A DNA stretch of 64,000 nt, taken from NCBI GenBank assembly GCA_905250115.1, contig CAJNOI010000054.1:313277-377276 (forward strand), in the 5' to 3' direction. Positions 23,864 to 36,919 of the stretch are shown piece after piece. A program made the position numbers and the translations under genes. How positions within the stretch are numbered: the stretch's first letter is position 1; the number at the start of each line of letters is the position of its first letter. This DNA is from Adineta steineri (lineage: Eukaryota > Rotifera > Eurotatoria > Adinetida > Adinetidae). Below the pieces are notes generated by a model. It was not told the origin of the DNA and ran no database searches. It saw only the letters and a program-made list of their open reading frames with translations.

Positions 23864-25192
23864 CTAAGTTCTATAAGTAACTGTTTGAAGTCGTGGTGTT
23901 TGCACAAAAATAGGAGCTCCTGAATCATCTATTTCTTCATTTTCTAATTCTCGTGTTGTCTTACCAGTTGCTACGCGATAGGCAACTTGTTTGCTAGCAC
24001 CAGGATGAACGGATGATCTTCGTCGATTAGAATTAGATGGTTCTTGAATATGAACTCTAGTGCCTGGTCGAGCTGGTACTCTGATAACTTTGCGTACTGT
24101 TTGTCCTAATGTGTCAAATCGAATAGATGATTTTCGACCTACTGCACTTCTACCGGTTGGTGGCGGTGGTGAATGTTGTCCTGGTTGATGACGAACTGGT
24201 GGTAGTACAAGAGGTGGTGATCTACCTGATGGTCTTACTGGAGGAATAGGTGAGGTTCTAACTGGTGTTGACGGTTTTGTTCGAGTTGTTTTTGAGGAAT
24301 ATGACTTTGAATTATCTTGAATGGGTTGAGGAGCATTGGTGTAGACAGCAACAGGATAAAGAATAGGTTGAATGAGAGTATGCTCAGTTGGAGGTGGATT
24401 CCGTCTTATAGTAACATGAAGATTTGGTGGTGCAGGCACACTATTTGGTGGTGGTACATACATATGATCTGGTGAAAAAGTATGTATTGGTGAGAAAACA
24501 TTTGGAAAACTGTATAATAGTGGATCAGTAGTATTATGTCGACGAATAGTTAGTGCTGATGAATTCATTCCATTATGATGTTGTTGAATAGGTGGAAATG
24601 GAGGTGGAATGGAAGGTGTATGTATATGTTGATGATGTTGATCATGTTGATGATCATGATCATGTATGTGTTGATGTTGTTGATGGTCATGTGTATGTTG
24701 ATGATGTTGGTGATCATGTGTATGATGCTGATGTTCGTGTACATGTGTGTGTTGATGTGGAGGTTCATGTTCATGTACATGTTCATGACCATGATTATGA
24801 ATATGTTGATGATGATGATGATAATGTTCACCTTCTGGTTGTGTATGTACATGTACATGTTCATTATGATTATGATATGTCGGATAATTATTATCAACAG
24901 GTTGATATTGCTGTTGATATGGATTATCTGCTAAATATGGATTAACTCCAGTATATAAATCAGATACATTTTGTGATGGTTGAATTAATGTTGAATTAGT
25001 TTTTTCAGGAAATTGTCGTTTTATTGTTGAACTAGTGTTTTCAAAACTTGATCTTTTATTTGGATTATTAAAACCACTAATAGATTGTTCTTCATCATCA
25101 TCCAAAAGAAATGATTGATAAGCTAAAAAAGAAATAAATTTAAATTAAACATAAAATTTCTTTTATATCTCACGTGGATTTGCAGTAGCCAT
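23864..25192 (-). CDS. histidine-rich, proline-rich protein
   Basis: Two exons: 25174-25192 (19 nt, ATG plus five codons) and 23864-25122, giving 425 residues. Roughly residues 80-165 are an extreme His-rich segment built from HxH, HDH and HEH pairs (for example HVHEHEPPHQHTHVHEHQHH), a likely Zn/Cu/Ni chelator. The rest is Pro/Ser/Arg-rich and disordered (SPPPPTGRSAVGRKSS). There is no signal peptide or membrane helix, so it is probably intracellular. No family is recognised. The repetitive codons generate long open frames on the opposite strand (24575-24945) that are shadows. Confidence 0.65.
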
Positions 25193-26810
25193 TTCGTCAC
25201 TCTATACGTTCTTTTTCCTGATAAATGTACAATATAATTTTTTTTTCGAAATTTCTTTTACATTCTTCTTTACAAAGAAAAATGAAATTGTTTGTTGACA
25301 TAGGTAATGCGTGGTAACGACTTGTTTTCAATAAATTAACGAATAACAGCACATTGTCATACTTTCGTTTAATATGGACCATACTTGAATAGTTTTAAAC
25401 GAAATAAAATATAAAATTTTTAAACCAGACAAAATTCTCAACATATATATTTTATTATTCTAACAAAATATGAAGAAATATAAAGTATGAAAACTTTTAA
25501 AATGTAAAAATTGATTGTATAGTAGAGACAGATAGAATTTTTAATCGAGTGCCAGATGAAAATTATAAAGTTAATTCAAAATCAATTGTCGGTAGAAATT
25601 TTTTTTGTAGAATAGCCTTTTCAGATATCGAGAGAGTATTATTGTAAATATCTACACATTGTGTTGAAAAATATAATATTTCATCTGTTATTTTTGTTAT
25701 ATGTATATCTACTACCGATCAAGTTTATTGCATTGAAAAAATCAATAAGGAATATGCAAAGAGAACTGTATGTATACAGAATTTATTCATTGATGACGAA
25801 TACTAAAAACGATGTATTCAGAAAATCATCGCAATGGATATTATGATTAATTTCATTAAAATCGATTAAACAATTGTTCGACATCTTTTCATGAACGGGT
25901 AGTGTAAAAGTTTTATTGTTGATATAACTTTGCCATACAATGTCACAGAAAATTTATGTTTTTTTTATTAGAAAGATCAAAAAAGTCTTAGAAAAGAAGA
26001 TGCAAGAACAATCTTCGTTAACTCTGATCATATTTTTTTGTTTATGAATGTTTATTTGGTCATCTCCATTGTCTGGATTCCTACTCTTTCGAACATCATA
26101 TGTATACAAGAAAATAGTATGGTGGAAAATGAACAAAAGGCAAGTCAACGAAATGATTCTTCTTGATGAGGGTATGAATGAAAAATGAGGGTGAGGGCGA
26201 AAGGTGCTTCGCAGTTGTGACTTTCGCTCAATGGACGCCATATCTCTTTACATAATAAAATTTCAATTAGACGAATAAAAAATTAACCTGTCTAAATTAT
26301 ATGATAATGTTTCAAAGTTCAAAAAAGTTGCAGTGGATTTTTTAAGGACATTTCCAGTCAAATTCTTCTACGTATTCCTCGTCCTTTCTAGCAAAAACAA
26401 CTATCAGCACCTCATGACATTATATTGTAGAGTCATATCAAAAATAAAATTAATATAAAACTTTATAATACAAAAAAATATCATAATAGACATAGGTCGA
26501 TTTGAGCTGAAACTTTTAGTATCTTATCAGAAGAAGTTTGAGATATCAATTATGTGTTAAGTTTATTCTACAATAAAACAGTTCTAACTCAAAAGAAACC
26601 TCTCACATAAAGTTTTGAATATCGATATGTACAATTAATATGTTTTAAGACTACACATTCCTAAGATAATTTAAATCTTTCAAGAAAAAAGTATAACTTT
26701 TCATTAGTGTTATTCGTGTGGGTGCCGCCCACCCATTGGATAAAACACTCCTTTTCATACCCTATTAACATGACTTTGCTTTTTTTTTATTAAATAAAAA
26801 AGACTAGTAT
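25193..26810. other. intergenic, AT-rich
   Basis: Promoter region of the His-rich gene plus the 3' flank of INTS9. A small TGTGGG/CCCACC hairpin is at 26716-26735. The frame at 25954-26241 looks accidental. Confidence 0.5.
26716..26735. repeat. minimal telomere-like hairpin
   Basis: GTGTGGGTG and CCCACCCA separated by 3 nt. Same orientation as the three larger blocks, and 75 bp from the INTS9 stop codon. Confidence 0.4.
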
Positions 26811-29201
26811 TCACAATGTTCCTATATTATCCATTAATAAAGCATCACGAATTTTTGTCATTAATGCTGGATCATTACATTCAATATCTGTTTGTTTTGG
26901 TCGAACAAGAATTTTGGCTGCACCTTGATTATATTTTATTTCAACAGATCGATTTAATTGTTCATTATTATCTAAATCATCATTATATTCATGTAATTGT
27001 TTAACTTCTAAACCAAATAAACCACTTTTAGAAAGATTAATTAAAAATTTATCAATATCAACTCTTCCATAAGTTATAAAATCTTTTTGTTTTGCATTTT
27101 CATCATTAATTTCATTAATATCATATACATAATCACACATATCTAAATGTCCACGAATATTTGCAATAGCAATATTTGTTGATGAAATTAATTTTGCTTT
27201 AATATCATTTTTAATATTCAATTGTCCATTTATAAATTGACGATTTATTTTTGGTAATTTTATATTATCATATTTTCTATATGTTAATACATTAAATTTG
27301 TCATTTTTACCTATATCATTTGCATATTGTTCATGTAAAATAACTGATTTTGGTCGAATTTTATCATTTAATAAAATATTTATTTGTGAATTATTTAAAC
27401 GTGTATCAATAGGTACATAGAAACACTTCATATTTATTGGTTGATAAGGTTTTAATGCATCAATATAGGAATATTGATTATCAACAAATATAATACCATT
27501 TGATGATGAAATTTTCATTTTTTCAATTAATTGTACAATTGGACCGAAACGTAATGATGTATGTCCAGTAAATATAATAGATGGTTGTTCGAAATTAATT
27601 AATGTTTCTGTATCATCTAAACGATCCGATGGAATTGTTATTAAACATTTACTTTTTATTAATTCATTATGTTTAAATGGTGGTGTACCACTGAATGATG
27701 CTACTTGTCGTTGTTCATTAACCCATTCTGACATAGCATTTGATATTGATAGATTTGCATTACTTATTGGAGATATAAAATACATATGAATATTTAAAAG
27801 ATTAATTTGTTCGAAATATTTTGTAAAAAATTCAAACATATCATAAATAAGACCAGTTGATGAACATGGTATTAAAACACTACCATGATCATTAAGAATA
27901 TTTTCAATTTTTGCAGTTAATTCACTTGCGTTTGAACTTACATCAATAGATGATATACGAGATAAATTAGTTAAAAGTAAATAATCACAATTTTGAAATG
28001 AATCATAGAGAAATTTTGATGAATAAGTTTCAAGAGTTGTACTTGATGACATATAAATAAAACGTGATAGATTTGTTTGAGAAGATGAACTTTCTATTTT
28101 TGATGTTTGATTATGATTGACATTGATATCTAATTGCCAATTACAGCTACCTAAAATGATTTGAAAAATAAATAGAAATATGCAACTAGGGACGTGGGTG
28201 GGTGTGGGTGTGGGTGTGGGTGTGGGTGGGTGCAAGTGTGCGTGTAGATGCGAGTGTGGGTGGGTACGATTGCGGGTGGGTGTGAATGGGAGTGCGAGTG
28301 AGAGTGGGTGGGTATGAGTGAGAGTATGAGTAAGAGTGTGGGTGAAAATGTGAGTGAGAGTGAAAAGGATAGTATCCGCACTCACCATACCCACACTCAC
28401 ACTCTCACTTCCATCCATACCCACACCCACACCCACACCCACACCCACATCCACACCCACACCCACCCTCAAATTTGACTGTTAAAATGAAATAGTACCT
28501 AAACAATATCCTGAACTGATTGCACTTGCTCGTATTGAACTATACAAATCGATTTGTTCATTATAATGTACAACAGTTGTATGACGTAAACATTTATCAA
28601 CATTTTCAATTGAATAACAAGGCATTAATTTTTGTGCAAAAGACAATATTTTTAATTTTTTTTCATTTTGTTGACTTTCAATAGCATCAAATATCGATGA
28701 ATCATATCTCCATTCATTATTAATTTGAATCATTTTTGATTGTTGTTCAACATAATTTACTAATTCATACATAAGTTGTTGACCAAAACGATATGTTGGT
28801 TCAGTTAAATAAATTTGTGCATTTAAATTTTTATATTTTTTATATAAATATGGTAAAGCAAGAAATGTTTCATAATTTGATATAAGTATTATATCAATTA
28901 ATGAAAAATCATATTGATTAGAATCTAATGTATAAAATTCAATAGGAGAATAAACATAGATTTGATTATGTGAAATACGTAATTCATCTATTTGTTGTGG
29001 AAGATTATTTTCTTTATTATGTGATAATAATGTATATTTTGGTAATAATGAAAAATGATTTAGACAACCAGGTGATGGAACAGGTAAATAATCAAGTAAA
29101 TGATCAGTTGGTAGAGGAAAATCGAGAAGTATTGAACGACCATTCACAGTTAATATAAAACATGGGAGATTTGGATCATCTGATAGACAATAAAGACGCA
29201 T
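26811..29201 (-). CDS. INTS9: Integrator complex subunit 9
   Basis: Two exons: 28499-29201 and 26811-28150, giving 680 residues (human 658). The N-terminus MRLYCLSDDPNLPCF, DIILISNYETFLALPYLY and the junction-spanning SSGYCLG/SCNW match INTS9. FTGHTSLRFG, ALKPYQPINMKCFYVPIDTR and the C-terminal interaction domain follow. INTS9 is the catalytically inactive metallo-beta-lactamase/beta-CASP partner of INTS11 in the nuclear Integrator complex. In keeping with that, the HxHxDH motif is absent (SNYETFLALPY instead). The single intron, 28151-28498, is almost entirely telomere-like repeat. Reading through that intron creates a spurious longer frame with Val-Gly repeats. The YIPF3 gene ends 260 bp upstream on the same strand. 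Confidence 0.92.
28194..28470. repeat. telomere-like inverted repeat filling the INTS9 intron
   Basis: Plus-strand TGTGGG units (densest at 28194-28230, degenerate to 28366) face CCCACA units (28379-28470, densest at 28418-28466). The centre is the palindrome GGATAGTATCC at 28367-28377. Degeneracy increases towards the centre. The 348-nt intron has little other content, and splice sites remain intact at both ends. Confidence 0.8.
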
Positions 29202-29341
29202 AATGTATTATCTAAATAATATGTTATTAATTTATTATGAATAAAAAAAGAATATGGCTTTTGTTCAAATGTTAATTTAATATAATTAGCAAAAAGAAAT
29301 GAAAAAAAGAAGAAAACGAGATTTTCTTTGTCATATGTCAA

Positions 29342-29464
29342 ATGGAAAGTTTTATTTATGGTTTAACACTTGTAATTAATTTTGTTACAGTGGTTATAGT
29401 GGAATTATTCAGTTTACTGCGTATTTGTCGGAGGAGAGCTTTAAAAAAACGTATTGGAAATTAA
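29342..29464 (+). CDS. candidate 40-residue membrane microprotein
   Basis: ATG to TAA encodes one strongly hydrophobic helix (about residues 4-26) followed by the basic tail RICRRRALKKR, a plausible single-pass type. It lies in the 260-bp gap between INTS9 and YIPF3, on the opposite strand to both. Its stop codon overlaps that of YIPF3. Chance is a real alternative in AT-rich DNA. Confidence 0.25.
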   Translation: MESFIYGLTLVINFVTVVIVELFSLLRICRRRALKKRIGN

Positions 29465-31211
29465 AATATATTTAAAAAAAATGAATATTTACGTTTTGAT
29501 TGTGTTAAATTAGCAAGTATAGGTGCAATTGGTTTAACAGGTAAACTAGCAGTAACTACTTGTTCATTATTTAATGCATGAGCAACAGCTATAAATATTC
29601 GAAAAATGTAAAAAAGAAATAAGATTTATTGATTTAAAATATACTTTCAGCTAATTGATGATAAGCAAAATGAAGATAAAGTAAAAATATCATATGAATT
29701 GCAATGATCATAAGGCCAAGAAGAATACGATGATGTCGATTCGTGGTTCGAGACATTATAACCAATGACTATGAGAAAGAGATGAACTAAATTAATGGGT
29801 TTTTAGGAAAAGAGTACGGAAAAATGATCGTTTTTCGTCGTAGTTATGAATAAAAAATAATATGACAAAATCAAAAATTGGTTATTCAAGATTCTGAATC
29901 AGGAGTATTATTAAAAGATCAATTTATCAATTCATGCCTGCAATAATTGAGTAGGACTTTTTGAACATAGGAAGTTTATTATTATAAATTTCTCTACGAA
30001 AAAATGGCGCTTCCAAATCTGAAGAATAACACGTCTCGGAGTCATAAAATTCTGCATACATTAGGTACCTAGGTGAATAAATCTAATCATTCGAGTCATT
30101 CTAATAGATCTAATAGAATTTTTACATTAAAGAACCTGATGCTATCTCATCATCCAGTTTCGGTAGGATTTAATTGAAAGTTACTATTGAAATGATTCTC
30201 GTGTGTATCTATGAATCCATTTCGGTCTTTACCAAGCTACAGCGTTATGTATCAATCAAAGTAATAAAACAAAATTCTAAAGTCTCTTTTGTAAATATAA
30301 ACCATCATATTCATTTACATAGATACTTCTCAATTTAGACTATGATTTCTCTACGAATTCTTTAAAAACTTCGTACCATTCGAGCTGCAGCTAAACCACC
30401 AACAATTGCCCAAAGACCATAAAATAACATATGATCATGACCCGTATGAATAAATGTCGAAATTAATAAAACAACACAATGACTAAAAAGTGCGTAGCCC
30501 TAAAAAGAATAAAATTTATATGAACTCCATATTCAATTTAAATATTTCTCCAACTAACGTTAATACTAAGAATTTGCATAAGACTGAGTTGTGTATTACA
30601 AACAAATGTAAACGATGATATGGCAAAGCCAGAACCAATCCAAAATCCAAAGCAAACTAAGAAACTTGTACCTATTAAAGTTCCATCTTGCTGTAACGAA
30701 AAAAACCGATATAATTCAATCATTTCGTTTAATATTGATTACATACAACGGAATGACTTGATAACTTCATTTGATAAATAAGAATAGCGGCTAATGTAAA
30801 TACAATCATCGATGGTCCATATAATTCTGGTTTGACATTCTAAATGAAATATTTTGATAAAAATATAATAATCTATAGTATTTACTTCTTCTCGGGGTAA
30901 ACTTCGAGGTATCAAAGAACGAACTAATCTAAATTATATTAAAATATTTGAAAAAATATAACAATATTTTTGTTTTTCTTAACATACCGTTGAACAACTT
31001 CTTTTGGTTCAACATCAAAATATGGACGGAGATAATCAAGATTAGCATAAACATTCAATGCTTGTTGTGCACGAGTACGACCAGCAGCCCAAACCTAAAA
31101 TACAACCCTTATTTCATCAATATTAAAAATAAATTATTTTAAAATTCTTACAACTGATCCTACAGTTGGTAGTCCACTTTCTAATGATGTGGATTGTTGA
31201 TTGTTAACCAT
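29461..31211 (-). CDS. YIPF3: Yip1-domain family member 3 (Golgi membrane protein)
   Basis: Eight exons in phase: 31152-31211, 30988-31094, 30886-30928, 30750-30839, 30559-30690, 30377-30499, 29645-29768 and 29461-29588, giving 268 residues. Landmarks are LDYLRPYFDVEP, PELYGPSMIVFTLAAILI, GTLIGTSFLVCFGFWIG, GYALFSHCVVLLIS, LFYGLWAIVGGLAAARM and, after the longest intron (607 nt), MIFLLYLHFAYHQL. All match YIPF3 in order, and five membrane helices are visible. The N-terminus is shorter than the 350-residue human protein. YIPF3 works with YIPF4 in Golgi organisation. The gene is head-to-head with the ANKRD gene, 265 bp apart. Confidence 0.9.
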
Positions 31212-31476
31212 AGTTTTACTGTTGAAGGTTTTTTAATATCACAATAAGGTTGACGGTAAAAAAAAACGATGATATTGTATTTTAAAATAAAAAGGTTTCT
31301 AATGATTGGTAGACTAGAAGGACTTATTATAAAGTGACATCTTATAATAAAATTTGATTGACGCAAGATTTTAACCAATAAAAATAATACCTGCCAATGA
31401 ATGAATGAATAAATGATAGAAGAAGAAGATTCTTAAGAAAAGCATTTTGTTTTTGACATAAACTTCCTATTCAAGT

Positions 31477-34400
31477 ATGACAACAACAGGAAAAAGACGA
31501 CGTTATCCAACAGCTGATTCAATTAATGAATTTGATGATGATAATGAAGAAGTTTTAAATTCAAATTCTGAATTAACTAATAAACGACGTGGATCAGCCA
31601 CGGCGGATTTAACATCACATCGTTTGATTGTTAGTGAACGACAACAATTAGCTGTACTTAAACAATTAACAGCTGGTGATGAATCAAATTGTATGAGACT
31701 CTAAATTTTAAAATATTATCGGTTTTTTTCATACTAATTTTTTGTTTTATATATAAAGCTGGTTCTGTATCATCGTGTTCGGGAGGTACACAACAACAAC
31801 GTCCAACAAAGATTCATCGACGTAATGAACATGGTGAAACAATTCTTCATACATCTGCAAGAAAAGGAGATTTGAAACAATTAAAGAAAGCATTGAAGGA
31901 CAATGCAAATGTTAATGAAGAAGATAATGCTGGTAAAAAAATATGAAATAATAGAGGAGTTTGTTCACTTTTTCTTGTGTTATAGGATGGACGCCATTAC
32001 ATGAAGGTAATTCATTTGAATTTAACTTGAAGAATGATATAGATAGACTTGCTTCAATGTAAAACTGATAAATAAAGAAAAGTTTCTCTTTTCGTTTCCT
32101 TGAATGTAGAATATTGCATAAACTATGAGAGAAGTAGCTAACTTCACTGATTGTATGAAGTTCATTGAAGTCATTGACATTTATTTTCGAACTAAATAAG
32201 TTTAGTATTTGAAATTAATGTTTATCGAATCTAGAGTATCTCAAACAAATGCTGATAAATTTCAGTGACGCCAGTTAGCTTCGGATGAGCAGGAAGCATT
32301 CCGTTAACTCTTCCGATTCCATTTAGACTCCAATTTTATCTCAAATAAACCTAATAGAAACACGAATTACTCTCAATGTTTCAGTGGAGTTAACTATTAT
32401 CCATTTTCAAAGAATATCATCTATGTGCATATACTAGACGAATTGATTTTATTTTATTAGCGTATTAATATAAAATTTTCGAAGAGAAAATCTATCAGTA
32501 AATTATTTTACAATGAATCTTTTATTTTTCTATCAACCATTTGTATATACTTCGCTTGTTGTAATCGATACATAACTATCATCAATGTTATGTTCTATAA
32601 TATATATTTTAGCTGTCACTAAAAATCAATTTAAAGCTGCTCGTCTTCTTTTAAAATCGGGTGCTAATGCAAATGCACCTGGTCCTGAAAGACAAACTCC
32701 ATTGGTCGATGCTGTTCTTAATAATAATACTAAAGTAAATTTTATATTTAATTAAAAAAACAATTGTTATTTTCTTTTATTATTTTATAGATGGTTGAAT
32801 TATTATTAAATTATTCCGCTGATACATCAGTTGTTGATTTTAGTCGTTTAAATGAACCGATGATCAAAGTATTAAAACGTGAAATAACAACATTGGATGT
32901 ATCTGATAATGAAAATGATGAAGATTCATTAAGTCCATCATCACCAATGACAAGTATCGATGATTCGGAACATGAAGAAGAAAAGATCGATAAGAATCTT
33001 GTACAATCTTCATCATCATCATATATTTCAAAAAAACCATTTCATCATTTTCATGAATATTCATCGGATTCAATAGCAAATAATAAAACTTATACAGTAT
33101 TTAATGATTTATCAAGAAAAAATCCATATGATTTTGAAAGTGATGATGATGATGTTAATGATGATAATGATGATGATGATGAAAGAGTTGAAAATTCAAA
33201 ACAACGAACAACTAGTGGTACCTCAAATGACAGTAATGATATTAAAAATTCAATTCATTCATTCAAAGAACAGTTACCATTTAATAATGAAAATATCCAC
33301 CGGGTACCACCATTAAAAATTGTTTTAGCTCGAACTATTTCACACAAAAATACCGATACTGAAAGGTAAATTTTTTTTATACTTCAAAAACAAAAAATAT
33401 TAGTTATATTAAATTAAACTTTCATAAAAAATAAGAAAACAGGAACTTCACAATACAGACTTCCGGTAATTGCCAGTAGTTTTGTTTTGTTATTAGAAAA
33501 GAAAAAAATATAATTATGACACATTTTTTATTATCAACCATAATATGACACATATCATCTTATCCCTTTAATAAATAATTCGTTATAAAATATATATGAC
33601 TTTATTAATAAAGCTAAGAATTTAGGAAATGTTTAAAATTCTTCGTTTTAGAAAGTAAAAAGAACATTTGAGATATTTCTTCGTAAGAATGAAAACAATG
33701 ATTAATATTCATCATAAAAGATAAGATAACAAAGTACGTAGTACTTGACAGATATCTGTGGGAATATTGATAAACAATAGTATTTCATTCCATAATTTTC
33801 TTTTTAAACTGTAAATATAATTCAATTAAACTAATTTGATATTTAACACAATTAGAAATCAAATATTATTTCTATTTATAACATCTAATAATTATTTCAT
33901 AAATTAATAATTTTTATTTGTTCAAAATGTAACAATTACTAATTTAGTATAATTATTATTTCATTGTAGAATAGATTATCTACGTTTGACTAAGTACTCG
34001 AAAGGATAAAAGAACATTTCTATTTAAATATTATTTGTAACATAGATTCATTGAGTTTAATATTGAATAGTCTTTGATTAACTAATGAAGAGAATAGTAA
34101 TATGCGGGCTACTATCTATGTATGTTGAATAAAAGTGCATTCGAATTATGTTTTTTTCGTACGTTATATATAAATATCATTAGTTTACAATGAATAACAT
34201 GCATGCGTATAAAAAAAAGAGCGGAATATAATGAAGATAGTTTAGTCAGAAAGAAAAGAAATCGTGTCGAGAAAAAGAAAGGAAAAAAAAGGAACATGAA
34301 AGGCAACAAAAACATAGAGAGAGAAAAAAAAGTGTGTTTGTCTGTTCGACATCAAAGCTGTAGAAGTGAGTGTGTTATAGTATAAGTTAGATATTATTAT

Positions 34401-36919
34401 AAAGGAAATCACGCACATGAAAACATAGTAAGAATATAAGAAATTAATAGATCGATAATAAAACGAACAAATATTTAGATAGATCACATAGTTTAACTCA
34501 TTAAAATTTATTGTATTTTTTTTTTTCGTTTATGAAATTACACTACGTTGACCTTTGTGATGAAATCAGATTATTTACTTGAGTGAAATATATGACTCAT
34601 AAGTCATCAAATAAATCAGGGAAATTCATTTTTTTTGGTTTTTAAATGTTTTACTAAGTTATCTCGATGTTAAAGATAAAAATAGTAAAAAAAAATTTGT
34701 CCGGATACATATGTTAAATAATTCAAACATGACCGAAAACGAGGAGTTACCTAAATATACGGTCATATGAATGATGTGTATGTATGCGTAAGAACAAGAA
34801 AATGACATTTTTTTCCTTCGTGTTCTCTTTATGTGTCCTTGTTTATTAGACATCTACACTCCAGGATAAGGAAAAAAAAATTAAGTCAGTAGACAACGTC
34901 TATGAACTTTTACTTCAAAACAAATCTACCTTTTTTCTCATTATTACAACAAGCGGTAAATAATTTTCTACTTTGTTTTTTCTAGCAATAATTCATCAAC
35001 TATGGATGATAATTCCTTAATGGAAACATTATCACTACCAATAATAGAACAAAATGAAAAGTTCTTATCGACAGTCATAACATCTAGTGACTTCAACAAT
35101 AAGGTCATGACCCTTGGAAAAAAACAAGATGAAAACATTCTTTTATCGAGTGATGAAAAGAGTTCAATAGTATCAAACATTAATGAATTACAGAAGCAAT
35201 CAACTCATATGATTATTTCAACATTACTTAATGATATAATAACACAAATAGATCCAACTACTAGTATTCCATTAACATTACTCAAAACAAATGAAATCAT
35301 ACAAAAAGAAAAACAGAATGAATTAAAAATAACAACACGTACGTTACGTTCACATGCAAAAGGAAAATTAAATACATTAATATCAAATCAATGTTCGAAT
35401 GATTATCGACGTGTATCAAATCGACGACGTATTTTAGATAAAAGTATAAATGAAAGATTTCAACGAAAAAAAACACTATCGGAACCTTCACAATATAGTG
35501 AAACATCAAGTAATTTCGATGATCAAACAAGTGAAAATCTACATGGTAAAACTGAATCTATGGATGATACAAATACTACAAGTAATGATGGAATTAACTC
35601 AATAGTACATAACCATTCAGATATGGATTTATTAGCAACAGATAAACGTCGATTACGTGAAAAAAATACTGGATTATTAAATTCTACAGATGGATCTAAT
35701 ACAATAAATTCTTCTTCAGCAGAAGAAAATGTTTCAATAGAAACAATAACACGTGATATACCAGTAAATGGTATCAAACAATTTCTTGAAATTCGTCAAC
35801 AGGTTCGAAAATTGAAATAATATATGACTCATATATCAATAAATATCGAAATAATGTACTCGATAACCTTAGTTAATAGTCATAGTTCTGAATAGAAAGG
35901 GTTTATCGGTACAGCTAATTTTAATTTTAATAACAATATGAAATCGTAGTTACAAGATGCTTTTTAAGATACAGATTAGTTTCAAATATCTGAGAGGATG
36001 AGTCTCTCGGTTTCCATTAGACCCACATAATAAACCACAGACAGACTATAAATTACAAAACAAAAACGAAACCATTTCTTCTTTTACACAGATTCACAAG
36101 CGTCATGAAGCTATGTTACATGATTTCGTTCCACCAAAAGTTCCAAAAGATTTCGCAGAAACAATGATGGCAAAGAAGACATATTTAATAGCTCCATCAT
36201 TGAAATCATGTTCAATAACAACACCAGCATCACTTGGTATTAAACGTCTTAATCCACCGTCTGATCTTGACATGCATTTATTGGATATATTCACACGACA
36301 AGAAGATGAAAGATATCGAATGAGGTTAAGACATCAAGTTGAACGAGTAAATTTCAAAATTTTCTATTTAATAAATATTTATTCATTTTTTTTCTATCCA
36401 GGAAAAATTAATTTTATCTCATGAACAAGATATTTTACGTTTATATGGTAATGCTGAACGTTCATCAATAAATCAAGATATACCATTTAGTTATTGTTCA
36501 TTATTAAAAGATAATGAAGTTTATAATAATCCATCAGTACAAGAACGTCAATCATCATTTATTAATAATGAGTATATTAATACAGAATTAGGTAAACGTG
36601 GTAAACATCGAGGGAATGGACGTTCAATTATAAAATGGCTTGAAGATTCTAATCTTAAATATAAACGTCTTAGTGTAAAAAAAAATATTTTTTATTTATT
36701 GAGTTTTATTTATTTCTTTTTATCTAGTGTGAAATTAATCAAAGACAACAACATGAATCTAATACACTTCATTCTATGCAGCGTATGGTTTGGTTAAAAC
36801 ATATACCAAAAGAAAATTCATTATCAGGGCGAATAAATTCATTATTATCCGAACGATATTTACCTAAAGTACACATCAATACTAATTTTTGGACACATTG
36901 GGAGACAAATCCTGTTTAG
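31477..36919 (+). CDS. ANKRD12: ANKRD11/ANKRD12-like ankyrin-repeat chromatin regulator
   Basis: Nine exons in phase: 31477-31690, 31759-31932, 31986-32006, 32613-32734, 32791-33365, 34986-35802, 36092-36346, 36402-36674 and 36728-36919, giving 880 residues. Three ankyrin repeats lie at about residues 90-190 (HGETILHTSARKGDL, GWTPLHEAV, TPLVDAVLNNNTKMVELLL). A long acidic/Ser-rich middle follows. The C-terminal block (RQQIHKRHEAML, LILSHEQDILRLYGNAERSS, then QRQQHESNTLHSMQRM) is the conserved ANKRD11/12 C-terminal domain. These proteins recruit histone deacetylases and bind p160 coactivators in vertebrates. The animal homologue is much shorter than the 2,000-plus-residue human proteins. Exon 3 is a 21-nt microexon before a 606-nt intron. 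Intron 5 is 1.6 kb. Confidence 0.88.

Noticed and set aside
24565..24945. Met/Ile-rich and Val/Asp-rich open frames overlapping the His-rich gene
   Set aside because: They are shadows of His codon repeats in other frames and on the other strand.
25954..26241. 95-codon minus-strand frame
   Set aside because: No domain, no splice context, composition like surrounding intergenic DNA.
28151..28472. N-terminal Gly-Val and Thr-His-Pro repeat extension of the INTS9 second-exon frame
   Set aside because: It is translation of the telomere-like intron; the spliced junction restores the INTS9 sequence SSGYCLGSCNW.
28151..28498. Ancestral chromosome end-to-end fusion point
   Set aside because: The orientation fits a fusion, but both flanks are consecutive exons of one conserved gene (INTS9), so two chromosome ends cannot have met here.
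29645..29756. Independent small membrane protein starting at the ATG at 29756
   Set aside because: Extending 12 nt upstream to an acceptor joins it in phase to the YIPF3 exons, and the sequence matches the YIPF3 C-terminus.
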